DNA of 64,000 nt from DATAAZ01 sp036259875 (lineage in GTDB: Bacteria; Actinomycetota; Thermoleophilia; Gaiellales; Gaiellaceae). The position numbers and the translations under genes are program-made. Positions within the stretch are counted from its first letter, which is position 1. Every line of letters starts with the position of its first letter. This document shows positions 34,161-42,948 of this stretch, piece after piece. The stretch spans positions 8,053 through 72,052 of the forward strand of contig DATAAZ010000024.1 in the NCBI GenBank assembly GCA_036259875.1, read 5' to 3'. The notes under the pieces are model-generated. The model was given only the letters and a program-made list of their open reading frames with translations. It did not search any database and was not told the origin of the DNA.

Positions 34161-34692
34161 GGCGCAGGATTCTACGCAGGCCGTCGCGGAACGCCGACGC
34201 GCCGGCGTGCGACGGATGGCGGACGGCCGGGCCGCCGAGAACCGACTCGGCGAGGCGCCCGACCGCGATGACGCGGCGGCCCGCGGCCAGCGTCGTGAGG
34301 AAAGGGTGCGCCGCCGCGATCTCGGCTCCGGTTGGCCTCCGGTTCGTGTCCGGTCGTTCGCGGAGGTGAGGGTGCGTCGGGACGACGTTCCAGAGGAGAA
34401 CGGTTCGCTCGAGACCGAGCTCGGCTAGCGTCCGGTGGACGATGGTTGCCGTCGCCTCTGCCGGCCCGGTGCCCGAGAGCTGCCGCTCCGAGGTCAGCGG
34501 AACGCCGCTCACGCGCGTTCCCCGGTACCCGGGCGCCTCCGCGACGAGGAGGACGGGAGCATCGGCGCGCTCGCGGAGGTAGACGGCGAGCCGTTCCCGC
34601 CGCCGCTCGGCGCCCTCGCCGTCTCGGTAGAAGTTGAACGTCGCGCCGATCGTCGCCGCGGCGAGTTGCTCGACGAGCTCGATCGGCCTCAC
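34153..34692 (-). CDS. uracil-DNA glycosylase superfamily protein
   Basis: A 179-residue enzyme with a UDG-like fold. It has LLVAEAPGYRGTRVSGVPLTSERQL (the GEAPG-type active-site loop plus catalytic region), LLWNVVPTHPH, and VRHPSHAGASAFRDGL (the HPS/HPSxA leucine-loop motif). It would excise uracil from DNA. GTG 34692 overlaps the MFS stop (GTGA). I cannot place it in a numbered UDG family with certainty. Confidence 0.8.
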   Translation of the reverse strand: MRPIELVEQLAAATIGATFNFYRDGEGAERRRERLAVYLRERADAPVLLVAEAPGYRGTRVSGVPLTSERQLSGTGPAEATATIVHRTLAELGLERTVLLWNVVPTHPHLRERPDTNRRPTGAEIAAAHPFLTTLAAGRRVIAVGRLAESVLGGPAVRHPSHAGASAFRDGLRRILRHE

Positions 34693-35993
34693 GGGGCCCG
34701 CGCGGGCCGCGTCACGGGAGCCGCGGCCGGCGAGAGGATCCAGAGGGCGGGCAGGACGACGAGCGCGGTGCCGCCGAGCGCGAGCGCGGCCACCCCGAGC
34801 GCATCGACGACGTAGCCGCCGAGAAGCACGAGCCCGGCGCCGAGAAGACTCGAGCCGACGTCGTTCAAGCCGAGCAGCTTGCCGCGATCGCCGACGGCGG
34901 CACGATCGGCCAGCGCCGCGGTTGCGGCGACGAACGAGAGGCTCCAGCCGATTCCGAGTGCGAAGAGGAGGACGGCCGTCCCGGCGACGCTCTCGGTCGG
35001 CGCGAGCGCCGCCGAGGCAACCGCCATTACGCCGAGCCCGCCGACGAGCGCTTGTCGACGGCCGATCCGGTCGATCAGCTCGCCCACGACGAGGACGAGC
35101 GCGTACATGCCGAAGACGTGCGCGCCGATGATCGGGAAGACGTTCGCCTGATGGTGGCCGTGCTCGTGGACGACCACGTACGCGATGAGGTTCATGAGCG
35201 CGACCATGACCGAGAAGCTCGCGAACGCCGCGACGAGCGCGGGAACGACGCCGGGCCGCCGGACGATCTCGGCAAGCGGAGCGGGGGGCGGCGCCGAGGC
35301 GTCCGGTCCGTGGCCGCGCGAGAGCGCTTCGCCGATCCGCTTCGGGTCCGGCCGGACGGCGAGCACGAGCGCGGCACCCACGAGCATGAACGCTCCCGCG
35401 ACGAGCCATCCCGCCGTGAGGACGCGAGTCTCGAGCTCCTCCCCCGCGAAGAGCGGGCCGAACACCGCGGGGCCGAGAATCGCGCCGAACACGGCGCCGA
35501 AGAGAACGAGCGCGATCCCGCGTCCGCGCCGCTCCGCTGGGTACATGTCCCCTGCCGCCGCCCGCGAGAGGAGCGCGATCCCGGCCGCCGCCCCGAGCAG
35601 CGCGAAGCCGACGATCGTGAGCGGGCCGGAATCCGCATTGACGCCGAGCGCCGTGACCCCTGCCCCGAGCGCGCCGAGCCCGAACCCCGAGGCGAGCACG
35701 GGGACGCGCCCGAAGCGGTCCATCGCGCGCCCCGCCGGAAGCGCGCTCAGCGCCCCGGCGGTGAGGAAGATCGCGGGGCCGAGGCCGAGGAGCGCTTCGA
35801 CCCCGGTCACCTCGACGAACGTGATCGAGGCGATCGCCGCCGCGAGCTGGAGCGTCGCCGAGTTGACCGCGAGCGCGGCCGCGAGGAGCGCGGTGTTCCG
35901 GCGGACCGCCCGCCCGAGCGCCGGCCCGTGGAGCTCGTGGGCGTCCGCACCGGACACGGCGCTTAGCTTAGGCGCCGCTCGCGGCGCCGACAT
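34689..35993 (-). CDS. MFS transporter
   Basis: A 434-residue major facilitator with twelve hydrophobic segments in two halves. The loop 2-3 motif is GRAMDRFGRVPVL, and the equivalent in the second half is GELIDRIGRRQALVGG. A His-rich loop VVHEHGHHQANVF precedes the seventh-eighth segments, which might touch a metal, but the substrate cannot be read. ATG 35993 is divergent from the next MFS gene, 77 bp away. It leads a three-gene unit with the UDG and the small protein. Confidence 0.85.
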   Translation of the reverse strand: MSAPRAAPKLSAVSGADAHELHGPALGRAVRRNTALLAAALAVNSATLQLAAAIASITFVEVTGVEALLGLGPAIFLTAGALSALPAGRAMDRFGRVPVLASGFGLGALGAGVTALGVNADSGPLTIVGFALLGAAAGIALLSRAAAGDMYPAERRGRGIALVLFGAVFGAILGPAVFGPLFAGEELETRVLTAGWLVAGAFMLVGAALVLAVRPDPKRIGEALSRGHGPDASAPPPAPLAEIVRRPGVVPALVAAFASFSVMVALMNLIAYVVVHEHGHHQANVFPIIGAHVFGMYALVLVVGELIDRIGRRQALVGGLGVMAVASAALAPTESVAGTAVLLFALGIGWSLSFVAATAALADRAAVGDRGKLLGLNDVGSSLLGAGLVLLGGYVVDALGVAALALGGTALVVLPALWILSPAAAPVTRPARAP

Positions 35994-36044
35994 CGCGGAC
36001 GTGCCGGCCGGGCGCGCTCCGTTTGAATGACCGGTCGATCCGAG

Positions 36045-36063
36045 GGCGTTTCGGTAAAACGCC
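36045..36063. repeat. 7-bp hairpin before the second MFS gene
   Basis: GGCGTTT (36045-36051) pairs with AAACGCC (36057-36063) around CGGTA, ending 7 nt before GTG 36071. It could occlude the initiation region or simply be part of the divergent promoter region. Confidence 0.3.
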
Positions 36064-36070
36064 GTGCGAC

Positions 36071-37249
36071 GTGCGCCTGACGCTCCCGCTCTATGCCGGC
36101 GGCTTCCTCGGCCCGTTCGGGGGCGCGATGCTCGTCGCGCTCATCCCGAACGTCGCCGCGGGCCTCGGGACGTCGCTCACGCTCGTCGCCGCCGCGATCA
36201 CGACCTACATGATCCCGTTCGCCGCGCTCCAGCTCGTTTCGGGCACCGTTGCGGAGCGGCTCGGCGCGCGGCGCGTCGTCCGTACGGCCTACCTCGTCTA
36301 CGGCGCGGCCGCGCTCGTCTGCGCGCTCGCGCCGGAGATCTGGACCTTCCTCGGCGCGCGGGCCGTCATGGGAGCCGCGAACGCCTTCCTTTCGCCCATC
36401 CTCCTCGCCGCGCTTTCGGAGGTCGTCGCGCCCGAGGTGCTCGGCCGGACGGTCGGGACGTTCGCCGCGTGGCAGACGGCCGGCTTCATGCTCGCGCCGG
36501 CGCTCGGGGGCGCGCTCGGCGAGGTCTCCTGGCGGCTCGCCTTCGTCATGGTCACGCTCGCGGCGCTCGCCCTCGCGCTTCCGTCGCGGACGCTCGGGAC
36601 GTTCGAGGGCGCGCGCGCGTCCGAGGCGACCCTGCGCGCGCTCTTCAACCGGTGGATCGCCCTCCTGTCCGCAAAGGCGATCCTCGGCTACCTCGGCTTC
36701 ACCGCGATCGGCTTCGTGCTCGTGCTGGTCGCTGCGGACGAGTTCGGGCTCGGCTCCGGCGCGCGCGGCCTGCTCGTCGCGGGCTATGGCCTCGGCGGAA
36801 TCCTGCTCGGGCGCTTCGCGGGATCGATCGTCGATCGCGCCGGCCGGCCGTCGACGGCGCTCGCGGGTACGCTCGCCTGCACCGCGGGCGTGCTCGGGCT
36901 CGCGTTCGCGCCGAGCGTCTGGAGTCTCGCGCTCGTCTGGCTCGCCGTCGGCTGCGCGGCGACGTTTGTCTGGGCGGGCCTCAACACGATCGCCGTCGAG
37001 TCGTTCCCGCAGAACCGCGCAGGTGCGACGTCCGCCTACAGCGCCTTCAAGTTCCTGGGCATCGCGGTCGGCCCGCTCGTCTACGTGCCGCTCTTCCACG
37101 TGGACACTCGGGCGCCGTTCTTCGTCGCGGCGGTGTTCTCGCTCACGCTCGCCGCGCTCGTGGTGCCCTGGTTCGCGCGGTACCGAGAGCTGACGCGCGT
37201 GAACCCCTGGTTCCACCGCGAACCCCCTCCTCAGGAGCAGACGTCGTGA
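36071..37249 (+). CDS. MFS transporter
   Basis: A 392-residue major facilitator, not closely like its divergent neighbour. TLPLYAGGFLGPFGGAMLVALIP opens helix 1; the loop motif is GTVAERLGARRVV, and the second-half equivalent GSIVDRAGRPSTAL. Twelve segments are visible. GTG 36071 is preferred because helix 1 follows directly; TTG 36023 would add a 16-residue polar extension. Its stop overlaps the acylphosphatase start. Substrate unknown. Confidence 0.82.
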   Translation: MRLTLPLYAGGFLGPFGGAMLVALIPNVAAGLGTSLTLVAAAITTYMIPFAALQLVSGTVAERLGARRVVRTAYLVYGAAALVCALAPEIWTFLGARAVMGAANAFLSPILLAALSEVVAPEVLGRTVGTFAAWQTAGFMLAPALGGALGEVSWRLAFVMVTLAALALALPSRTLGTFEGARASEATLRALFNRWIALLSAKAILGYLGFTAIGFVLVLVAADEFGLGSGARGLLVAGYGLGGILLGRFAGSIVDRAGRPSTALAGTLACTAGVLGLAFAPSVWSLALVWLAVGCAATFVWAGLNTIAVESFPQNRAGATSAYSAFKFLGIAVGPLVYVPLFHVDTRAPFFVAAVFSLTLAALVVPWFARYRELTRVNPWFHREPPPQEQTS

Positions 37250-37512
37250 TCAGGCGCCGGGTGATCGTGCACGGGCGCGTGCAGGGCGTCTTCTTCCGCG
37301 ACACCGCGCGCCGGCTCGCGGCCCAGCGCGGCGTCGTGGGTTGGGCGCGGAACGTCCCGGACGGCACGGTCGAGGCGGTGTTCGAGGGCGAGCCCGAGGC
37401 GGTCGAGCGGCTCGTTACCTTCTGCCGCGAGGGGCCGCGCGGCGCGGTCGTCGAGCGAGTCGAGGTCGTCGACGAGGAGCCCGAGGGGCTGAGAGGCTTC
37501 TCGATCCGGTAG
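37246..37512 (+). CDS. acylphosphatase
   Basis: An 88-residue acylphosphatase with the complete signature RRRVIVHGRVQGVFFRDTARR (catalytic Arg and the phosphate cradle) and GWARNVPDGTVEAVFEGE (catalytic Asn). It hydrolyses acyl phosphates such as carbamoyl- and acetyl-phosphate. GTG 37246 overlaps the MFS stop (GTGA) with AGGAG upstream. Confidence 0.93.
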   Translation: MIRRRVIVHGRVQGVFFRDTARRLAAQRGVVGWARNVPDGTVEAVFEGEPEAVERLVTFCREGPRGAVVERVEVVDEEPEGLRGFSIR

Positions 37513-37528
37513 GACTACGATCCGGCCC

Positions 37529-38794
37529 GTGGATCGGCACGGCTTCCTCGAGCGGACGGGGCTCACGTTCGCAGCGGCCGCGCTCGCCTCGACGCCCGCC
37601 TGGTTCCCGGACGAGGCCGGCGCCGACGCAGCGGCCGACGTGCGCACCTGGCGCGGGGTCCGTGCACAGTTCCGGCTGCGCCGCGACCTCGTCCACCTCG
37701 GGACGTTCCTCCTCGCCTCGCACCCGAAGCCCGTCCGCGACTCGATCGCGCGCCACCGAGCGGGACTCGACCGAAACACCGTCGACTACCTGCACGGAAA
37801 GGGACCGGTGCTCGAGGCGGCGGTTCTCCGGGCGGCGGCTTCGTACCTCGGCGCGAGCCCCGCCGAAATCGCGCTGACCGACTCGACGACGATGGGGTTA
37901 GGGACGCTCTACACCGGACTCGCCGTGCGCGCGGGGCAGGAGCTCCTGACGACCGAGCACGACTTCTTCGCCACGCATGCCTCGCTCAGGGAGAAAGCGC
38001 GGCGGAGCGGCGCGAGCGTGCGGCGCGTCCGCCTCTACGAGCCCGGCGACGAGGTGACGGAGCAGCAGCTCGTCGACCGGCTGCTCGCCGGCGTCAGCGA
38101 CCGCACGCGCGTCGTCGCGATCACATGGGTGCACTCGAGCACGGGAGTCAAGCTCCCGATCCGCAGGATCGGCGACGCACTCGCGGCGACGAACGCGACC
38201 CGCGACCCGGCCGACCGCGCGCTCCTTTGCGTCGACGGGGTCCACGGGCTCGGCGTCGAGGACGTAACGGCGCCCGGACTCGGGTGCGACTTCCTGATCG
38301 CCGGAACGCACAAGTGGCTCTTCGGGCCGCGCGGGACGGGTCTCGTCTGGGCCCGCTCGGCCGCGTGGTCGCAGGCCTCGCCCACCATCCCGTCGTTCTC
38401 CGGAGACTCGACGTTCGGCGCGGTCATGACCCCGGGCGGGTTCCACTCGTTCGAGCATCGCTGGGCGCTCGGCTCGGCGTTCCGGTTCCATGAACGGGTC
38501 GGGAAAGCGCGCGTGGAAGCGCGGATCCACTCCCTCGCGCGCCAGTTCAAAGAGGGGCTCGCTGCGATCCCGCGAGTGCGCCTCGTCACGCCGAGGTCGG
38601 ACGCGGTCGCGGCCGGGCTCGTGTGCTTCGAGGTCGCGGGCCTCCCGCCGCGCGCGGTCGTCTCGCGCCTTCGCGCGAACCGGATCGTCGCGACCGAGAC
38701 GCCGTACAACCCGTCGTACGCGCGCGTCGGCCCGGGAATGCTGAATACGCCGGCCGACGTGCGGCGCGCCCTCGCCGCGATTCGCGCCCTCTAG
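37529..38794 (+). CDS. class V aminotransferase / isopenicillin-N-epimerase-like, with export-like N-terminus
   Basis: A 421-residue PLP enzyme. The PLP lysine is in FLIAGTHKWLFGPRGTG, and LLCVDGVHGLGVED carries the PLP-ring Asp and His. The first 35 residues, MDRHGFLERTGLTFAAAALASTP, look like a twin-arginine signal of the RRxFL type with one Arg replaced (RH), followed by a hydrophobic stretch and an Ala-rich site. Export of a PLP enzyme would be unusual but is known for related epimerase-like proteins with Tat signals. Start GTG 37529. Substrate unknown. Confidence 0.8.
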   Translation: MDRHGFLERTGLTFAAAALASTPAWFPDEAGADAAADVRTWRGVRAQFRLRRDLVHLGTFLLASHPKPVRDSIARHRAGLDRNTVDYLHGKGPVLEAAVLRAAASYLGASPAEIALTDSTTMGLGTLYTGLAVRAGQELLTTEHDFFATHASLREKARRSGASVRRVRLYEPGDEVTEQQLVDRLLAGVSDRTRVVAITWVHSSTGVKLPIRRIGDALAATNATRDPADRALLCVDGVHGLGVEDVTAPGLGCDFLIAGTHKWLFGPRGTGLVWARSAAWSQASPTIPSFSGDSTFGAVMTPGGFHSFEHRWALGSAFRFHERVGKARVEARIHSLARQFKEGLAAIPRVRLVTPRSDAVAAGLVCFEVAGLPPRAVVSRLRANRIVATETPYNPSYARVGPGMLNTPADVRRALAAIRAL

Positions 38795-38828
38795 CGCGCG
38801 GGCCGGCGATGACCGGCTTTTACACGCC

Positions 38829-40424
38829 CTATTCCCACTCGATCGTCGCCGGGGGCTTCGACGTGAGATCAAGGGCGACACGGTTGACACCCGGGATCTC
38901 GTTCACGATGCGGCTCGCCAGCGTCTCGAGGAGGTCGTAGGGCAGGCGGGCCCAGTCCGCCGTCATCGCGTCCTCGGACGTGACGGCGCGGATCACGATC
39001 GGGTAGGCGTACGTGCGCTCGTCGCCCTGCACTCCGACCGAGCGGATCGCGGGGAGGACGGCGAAGCTCTGCCAGAGCTCGCGGTCGAGGCCCGCGCGGC
39101 GGATCTCCTCCTGCACGATCGCGTCCGCTTCGCGGAGGATCTCGAGCCGCTCCTCGGTCACCTCGCCGATGATCCGGATCGCGAGCCCGGGGCCTGGAAA
39201 CGGCTGGCGCCAGACCATCTGTTCCGGAAGGCCGAGCTCCTCGCCGACGCGCCGCACCTCGTCCTTGAAGAGAAGCCGTAGCGGCTCGACGAGGTCGAGG
39301 TCCATGTCGGCGGGGAGGCCGCCGACGTTGTGGTGCGACTTGATCGTGGCGGCGACCCCCTCGCTCGTCTCGCGGCCGCCGGACTCGATGACGTCCGAAT
39401 AGAGCGTTCCCTGGACGAGGAAGCGGACGCGGCCGAGCCGGCCCGCCTCCTCCTCGAAGACGCGGATGAACTCCTCGCCGACGCGCCGGCGCTTCTCCTC
39501 GGGATCGTCGATCCCGCGCAGGCGCGTGAGAAAGCGCTCGCGCGCGTCGACGTGCACGAGCGGGACGCGGAAGTGGCGGCCGAACGTCTCCGTGACCTGC
39601 TCGGCCTCCCCGCTTCGAAGGAGGCCGTGGTCCACGAAGACGCACGTGAGCTGCTCGCCGACCGCCTTGTACGTGAGGAGGGCGGCGACGGCGGAATCGA
39701 CGCCGCCCGAGAGCGCGCAGAGCACGCGCTCGCCGCCGACCTGGGCGCGGATCCGGGACGTCTCCTCCTCGATGACGGCAGCGGCCGTCCACGCAGGCGG
39801 CGCCCCGGCGACGCGGTAGAGGAAGTTCTTGAGAACGTCTTGGCCGTACGGCGTGTGCACGACCTCCGGGTGAAATTGGACGGCGTACACCCCGCGCCGC
39901 CCGTCCTCGAACGCGGAGATCGGCGCCGCCTCCGAGGCGCCGACCACCCGCGCCCCGGGCGGCGCAGCGACGACCGAATCCCGGTGGCTCATCCAGCATG
40001 TCTGCTCCGCCGGCAGCCCGGTGAAGAGCGCGCTCTCGCGCTCCGCCCGCAGATCCGTCCGTCCGAACTCCGATCGGTCGGTCCGGTCGACCCGCCCGCC
40101 CAGCTCCTGCGCGAGAAGCTGCATCCCGTAGCAGATCCCTAGCACCGGGATGCCGAGCTCGAAGAGACCTGGGTCGACGCGCGGGGCGCCGTCCGCGTAG
40201 ACGGACGCCGGCCCACCCGAGAGGACGAGGGCGAGGGGACGGCGGGCGCGCACGGTCGCGGGGGAGACCGTGTGCGGGACGAGCTCCGAATAGACGCGCG
40301 CCTCGCGGATTCGGCGCGCGATCAGCTGCGAGTACTGCCCGCCGAGATCGACCACGAGAACGGGGCGCTCCTCGGGCCTCGCGTCCCGGGCCGGAAACTG
40401 AATGACGGCTTCCGCTTCGCTCAC
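38829..40424 (-). CDS. guaA: GMP synthase (glutamine-hydrolysing)
   Basis: A 531-residue enzyme converting XMP to GMP. The GATase domain has GICYGMQLLAQELGG (Cys nucleophile) and QFHPEV; the ATP-pyrophosphatase has the P-loop ALSGGVDSAVAALL; and the C-terminal dimer domain ends NRVALDLTSKPPATIEWE, the invariant GuaA ending. ATG 40424 is the family start. It is 67 bp downstream of guaB3 in the same direction, with a strong hairpin between. Confidence 0.97.
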   Translation of the reverse strand: MSEAEAVIQFPARDARPEERPVLVVDLGGQYSQLIARRIREARVYSELVPHTVSPATVRARRPLALVLSGGPASVYADGAPRVDPGLFELGIPVLGICYGMQLLAQELGGRVDRTDRSEFGRTDLRAERESALFTGLPAEQTCWMSHRDSVVAAPPGARVVGASEAAPISAFEDGRRGVYAVQFHPEVVHTPYGQDVLKNFLYRVAGAPPAWTAAAVIEEETSRIRAQVGGERVLCALSGGVDSAVAALLTYKAVGEQLTCVFVDHGLLRSGEAEQVTETFGRHFRVPLVHVDARERFLTRLRGIDDPEEKRRRVGEEFIRVFEEEAGRLGRVRFLVQGTLYSDVIESGGRETSEGVAATIKSHHNVGGLPADMDLDLVEPLRLLFKDEVRRVGEELGLPEQMVWRQPFPGPGLAIRIIGEVTEERLEILREADAIVQEEIRRAGLDRELWQSFAVLPAIRSVGVQGDERTYAYPIVIRAVTSEDAMTADWARLPYDLLETLASRIVNEIPGVNRVALDLTSKPPATIEWE

Positions 40425-40466
40425 GCCCTATGTCCGCGAGCGAAACGAGCGGCAGAGCGGAATCCT

Positions 40467-40487
40467 GGGGGAAACCCGGTTTCCCCC
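40467..40487 (-). terminator. strong hairpin between guaB3 and guaA
   Basis: GGGGGAAAC (40467-40475) pairs perfectly over 9 bp with GTTTCCCCC (40479-40487) around a 3-nt loop, just after the guaB3 stop on the minus strand. There is no T-run, so it is either a weak terminator or an mRNA-processing or stabilising element that sets the guaB3:guaA ratio. Confidence 0.45.
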
Positions 40488-40491
40488 ATGC

Positions 40492-41649
40492 TCAACCCAT
40501 TCCGATCCGCTGGGCCTGCTGGAGCGTCTTCCCTTCGCTCGTGATCGCAGGGGCGAGCGCGACCTCGGCGCGCTGGAAATCATGGATGTTCTCGTAGCCG
40601 CAGGTCGCCATCGCCGTGCGAAGCGCGCCCATCAGGTTCAGCGTCCCGTCGTTCTCCCGAGCGGGCCCGACGAGGATCTCCTCCAGCGAGGCGACCTGCT
40701 CGACCTTGACGCGCGCGCCCCGCGGCAGCGTCGGGTGAAACGTCGCCATCCCCCAGTGGTAGCCGCGGCCCGGCGCCTCACGCGCACGGGCGAGCGGGGA
40801 GCCGACCATGACCGCGTCGGCGCCGCACGCGATCGCCTTCGCGATGTCGCCGCCCGTTCGCATGCCGCCGTCGGCGATCACGTTCACGTACCGGCCGGTG
40901 TCGAGAAGGTGCTGCGCGCGCGCGGCCGCGGCGTCGGCGATCGCGGTCGCCTGCGGAACGCCGACTCCCAGGACGCCGCGCGTCGTGCACGCGGCGCCCG
41001 GCCCCACCCCGACGAGGACGCCGGCGGCGCCCGTCCGCATGAGATGAAGCGCGCCGTGGTAGGACGCGCAGCCACCGACGATCACCGGCACGTCGAGCCC
41101 GGCGACGAACGCCTTCAGGTCGAGCGCAGCGCCGTTCGACGAGACGTGTTCGGCCGACACAACCGTCCCCTGGATCACAAGGACGTCGAGGCCGGCGTCG
41201 AGCCCGATCCCGTGGTACTCGCGAACGCGCTGCGGCGTGAGCGCGCCCGCCGCGAGAACGCCCGCCGCCTTGATCTCGCGCACGCGGCGCCCGATCAGGT
41301 CGGGATCGATCGGGCGCGAGTAGATCTCCTGCATTCCCCGGGTCGCCTCGTGGGCCGGAAGGCGCGCGATCCGCTCCAGCTGCTCGTCAGGGTTGACGTA
41401 GCGCGTGTAGATGCCCTCGAGGTTCAGAACGCCGAGCCCGCCGAGCTTCCCGACTGCGATCGCCGTCTCCGGGGAGACGACGCCGTCCATCGCCGAGGCG
41501 AGGAGCGGGAGCTCGAGCAGGTGATCGCCGAGCTTCCAGCCGATGTCCACGTCGTCGGGGTCGCGCGTTCGCCGGCTCGGGACGATTGCGATGTCGTCGA
41601 AGCCGTACGCCTGCCGGGCCTTCTTGCCGAGCCCGATCTCGACGTCCAC
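40492..41649 (-). CDS. guaB3: GuaB3-family IMP dehydrogenase-related protein
   Basis: A 385-residue barrel of the IMPDH/GMP reductase superfamily, the CBS-less GuaB3 form common in Actinomycetota. It starts MDVEIGLGKKARQAYGFDDIAIVPSRRTRDP, has the nucleotide loop GVGPGAACTTRGVLGVGVPQ (catalytic Cys in ACTTR), VIADGGMRTGGDIAKA, and MATFHPTLPRGARVK. Cyanobacterial GuaB3 has been reported as a GMP reductase, so direction (IMP to XMP or GMP to IMP) is open here. GTG 41649 follows a leader of about 250 nt rich in helices. Confidence 0.9.
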   Translation of the reverse strand: MDVEIGLGKKARQAYGFDDIAIVPSRRTRDPDDVDIGWKLGDHLLELPLLASAMDGVVSPETAIAVGKLGGLGVLNLEGIYTRYVNPDEQLERIARLPAHEATRGMQEIYSRPIDPDLIGRRVREIKAAGVLAAGALTPQRVREYHGIGLDAGLDVLVIQGTVVSAEHVSSNGAALDLKAFVAGLDVPVIVGGCASYHGALHLMRTGAAGVLVGVGPGAACTTRGVLGVGVPQATAIADAAAARAQHLLDTGRYVNVIADGGMRTGGDIAKAIACGADAVMVGSPLARAREAPGRGYHWGMATFHPTLPRGARVKVEQVASLEEILVGPARENDGTLNLMGALRTAMATCGYENIHDFQRAEVALAPAITSEGKTLQQAQRIGMG

Positions 41650-41988
41650 TAATGCCCCCGCCGGTGATGCTGTCGGATGTCTGGGTCGCGACTACCAGGC
41701 CAGAGTCCGCACTCGTTCGCAGCGAAGGCTGGGCCCCTTTGCGAGGGCGAGGGTGAGACCTGGCCCCGCGTGATCGCGGCCCAGGGCCCGGCGTGCTTTG
41801 CCGAAAGAGGCACGTCCAAATCCCCCTTGAAGCACGAAGCCCAGGCAGAACCGGCTTGCCTGGGCATCTGGACGGACGCGTCCGCCTGCACTCTCATGCG
41901 ATGCGATCGTAACAGCGGCGGACGACGACGCCCCGAGACGGCGTCGTGAGCGGGCGCCTCACCGAGCCGAGCCGAAGCCGGCGGGCGC
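41650..41988 (-). ncRNA. structured leader or small RNA upstream of guaB3
   Basis: No gene fits these 339 bp. On the minus strand, after a -10-like TACGAT (41906-41911), several helices follow: GCCCAGGCA with TGCCTGGGC (41838-41864, 9 bp); CGTGCTT with AAGCACG (41791-41837) holding an inner TGCC/GGCA hairpin; CCTGG/CCAGG plus CCGCG/CGCGG (about 41758-41785); and GGCCAG with CTGGCC (41696-41764), which shares bases with the previous helix so that only one can form. That mutually exclusive pairing looks like a riboswitch or attenuator. I could not match it to a named purine riboswitch, 6S RNA, tmRNA or RNase P RNA. Confidence 0.45.
41925..41947 (-). terminator. hairpin downstream of the PfkB kinase gene
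   Basis: ACGACGCC (41925-41932) pairs over 8 bp with GGCGTCGT (41940-41947) around a 7-nt loop, 42 nt after the pfkB-family stop and upstream of the guaB3 leader promoter. No T-run follows. Confidence 0.45.
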
Positions 41989-42948
41989 TCAGGCGTCCTG
42001 GACGGCGTGCTCGAGCGGCTCCACCGTTACGAGCCCGCTCACGCGGCCGGCTTCGCGTGGATCGAAGCGGCCGGGGCCCGGCTCGAGCACCGAGGCGGCG
42101 CCTGCCGCAACCGCGTTTCGGACCGACTCCTCGACCGAGCGGGCCGCTGCGCGCGCGGCGAGGAAGCCGGCGAGAAGGGTGTCGCCCGCGCCGACCGTCG
42201 AGACCGGCTCCAGGCGCGGCGTCGTCGCCCGAACCCGGTGCTCCTCGCGATCGTCCCGCACGAGGGCGTAGCACCCCGTCTCGGTCGTGATGAGGACGTT
42301 GCGAGCGCCGAGGCCGGCGATCTCGTCGAGCCCGTGGGCGAGCTCGTCGTCGTCGTTGAACTCGTGACCGGCGAGCGACTCTGCCTCACGGACGTTCGGC
42401 GCGACGAGGTACGGCTCCGCCTGGACGCCGAGCCGCAGCGCCTCGCCTTCCGCATCGAGCACGACGAGCACCTGTCGCCGGTTCAGCTCGCGAATCACCT
42501 CCGCGTAGAAGCCGGCGTCGATGCCGCGCGGAAGTGACCCGGCGAGGACGACGAACTGGGCTTCCTGCGCCAGGTAGGCCAGCTTGTCGCGAAGCGCTGC
42601 GAGCTCCTCGTCGGACACTTCGGGCCCCCACTCGTTGATCTCGGTGTACTGCTCGGAGATCGGGTCGAGCACGGCGACGGAGGTGCGCGACTCGTTATCG
42701 ATGTGGACGAAGTCGTTGAGGATCCCCTCGTTCCGCAGGTCGTCGACGATCTGCGCGCCGTTCCGCCCTCCGACGAACCCCGTGCAGACGACGGGCACGC
42801 CTAGGTGGCGAAGCGCGCGGGCGACGTTCACGCCCTTTCCGCCGGCGCTCGCGAAGGCGAGGCTCGCCCGATGGCGCTGCCCGAGCTGGAAGTTCGGCAC
42901 CAGCAGCGTCCGATCCGTGGCCGCGTTCAGCGTGACGGTGACGATCAC
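41989..42948 (-). CDS. PfkB-family sugar kinase (1-phosphofructokinase / tagatose-6-phosphate kinase type)
   Basis: A 319-residue ribokinase-fold kinase: MIVTVTLNAATDRTLLVPNF, AGGKGVNVARALRHLG (substrate loop), VVLAGSLPRG, and the ATP/catalytic motif VSTVGAGDTLLAGFLAA. These fit the FruK/LacC subgroup, which phosphorylates fructose-1-P or tagatose-6-P; no PTS or sugar genes lie nearby. ATG 42948 overlaps the D,D-carboxypeptidase stop by 4 nt (ATGA). Confidence 0.87.
   Translation of the reverse strand: MIVTVTLNAATDRTLLVPNFQLGQRHRASLAFASAGGKGVNVARALRHLGVPVVCTGFVGGRNGAQIVDDLRNEGILNDFVHIDNESRTSVAVLDPISEQYTEINEWGPEVSDEELAALRDKLAYLAQEAQFVVLAGSLPRGIDAGFYAEVIRELNRRQVLVVLDAEGEALRLGVQAEPYLVAPNVREAESLAGHEFNDDDELAHGLDEIAGLGARNVLITTETGCYALVRDDREEHRVRATTPRLEPVSTVGAGDTLLAGFLAARAAARSVEESVRNAVAAGAASVLEPGPGRFDPREAGRVSGLVTVEPLEHAVQDA

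Noticed and set aside
36064..37245. Upstream extension of the acylphosphatase frame and two other long frames across the second MFS gene
   Set aside because: They are Arg/Pro-rich shadows. Acylphosphatase has a typical start at the GTGA overlap at 37246.
41650..41988. RNase P RNA, tmRNA or 6S RNA in the guaB3 leader
   Set aside because: AGAACCGGCTTG on the plus strand resembles the RNase P 3' core, but the GAGGAAAGTCC core is absent. No tmRNA T-arm or recognisable 6S element could be found by eye.
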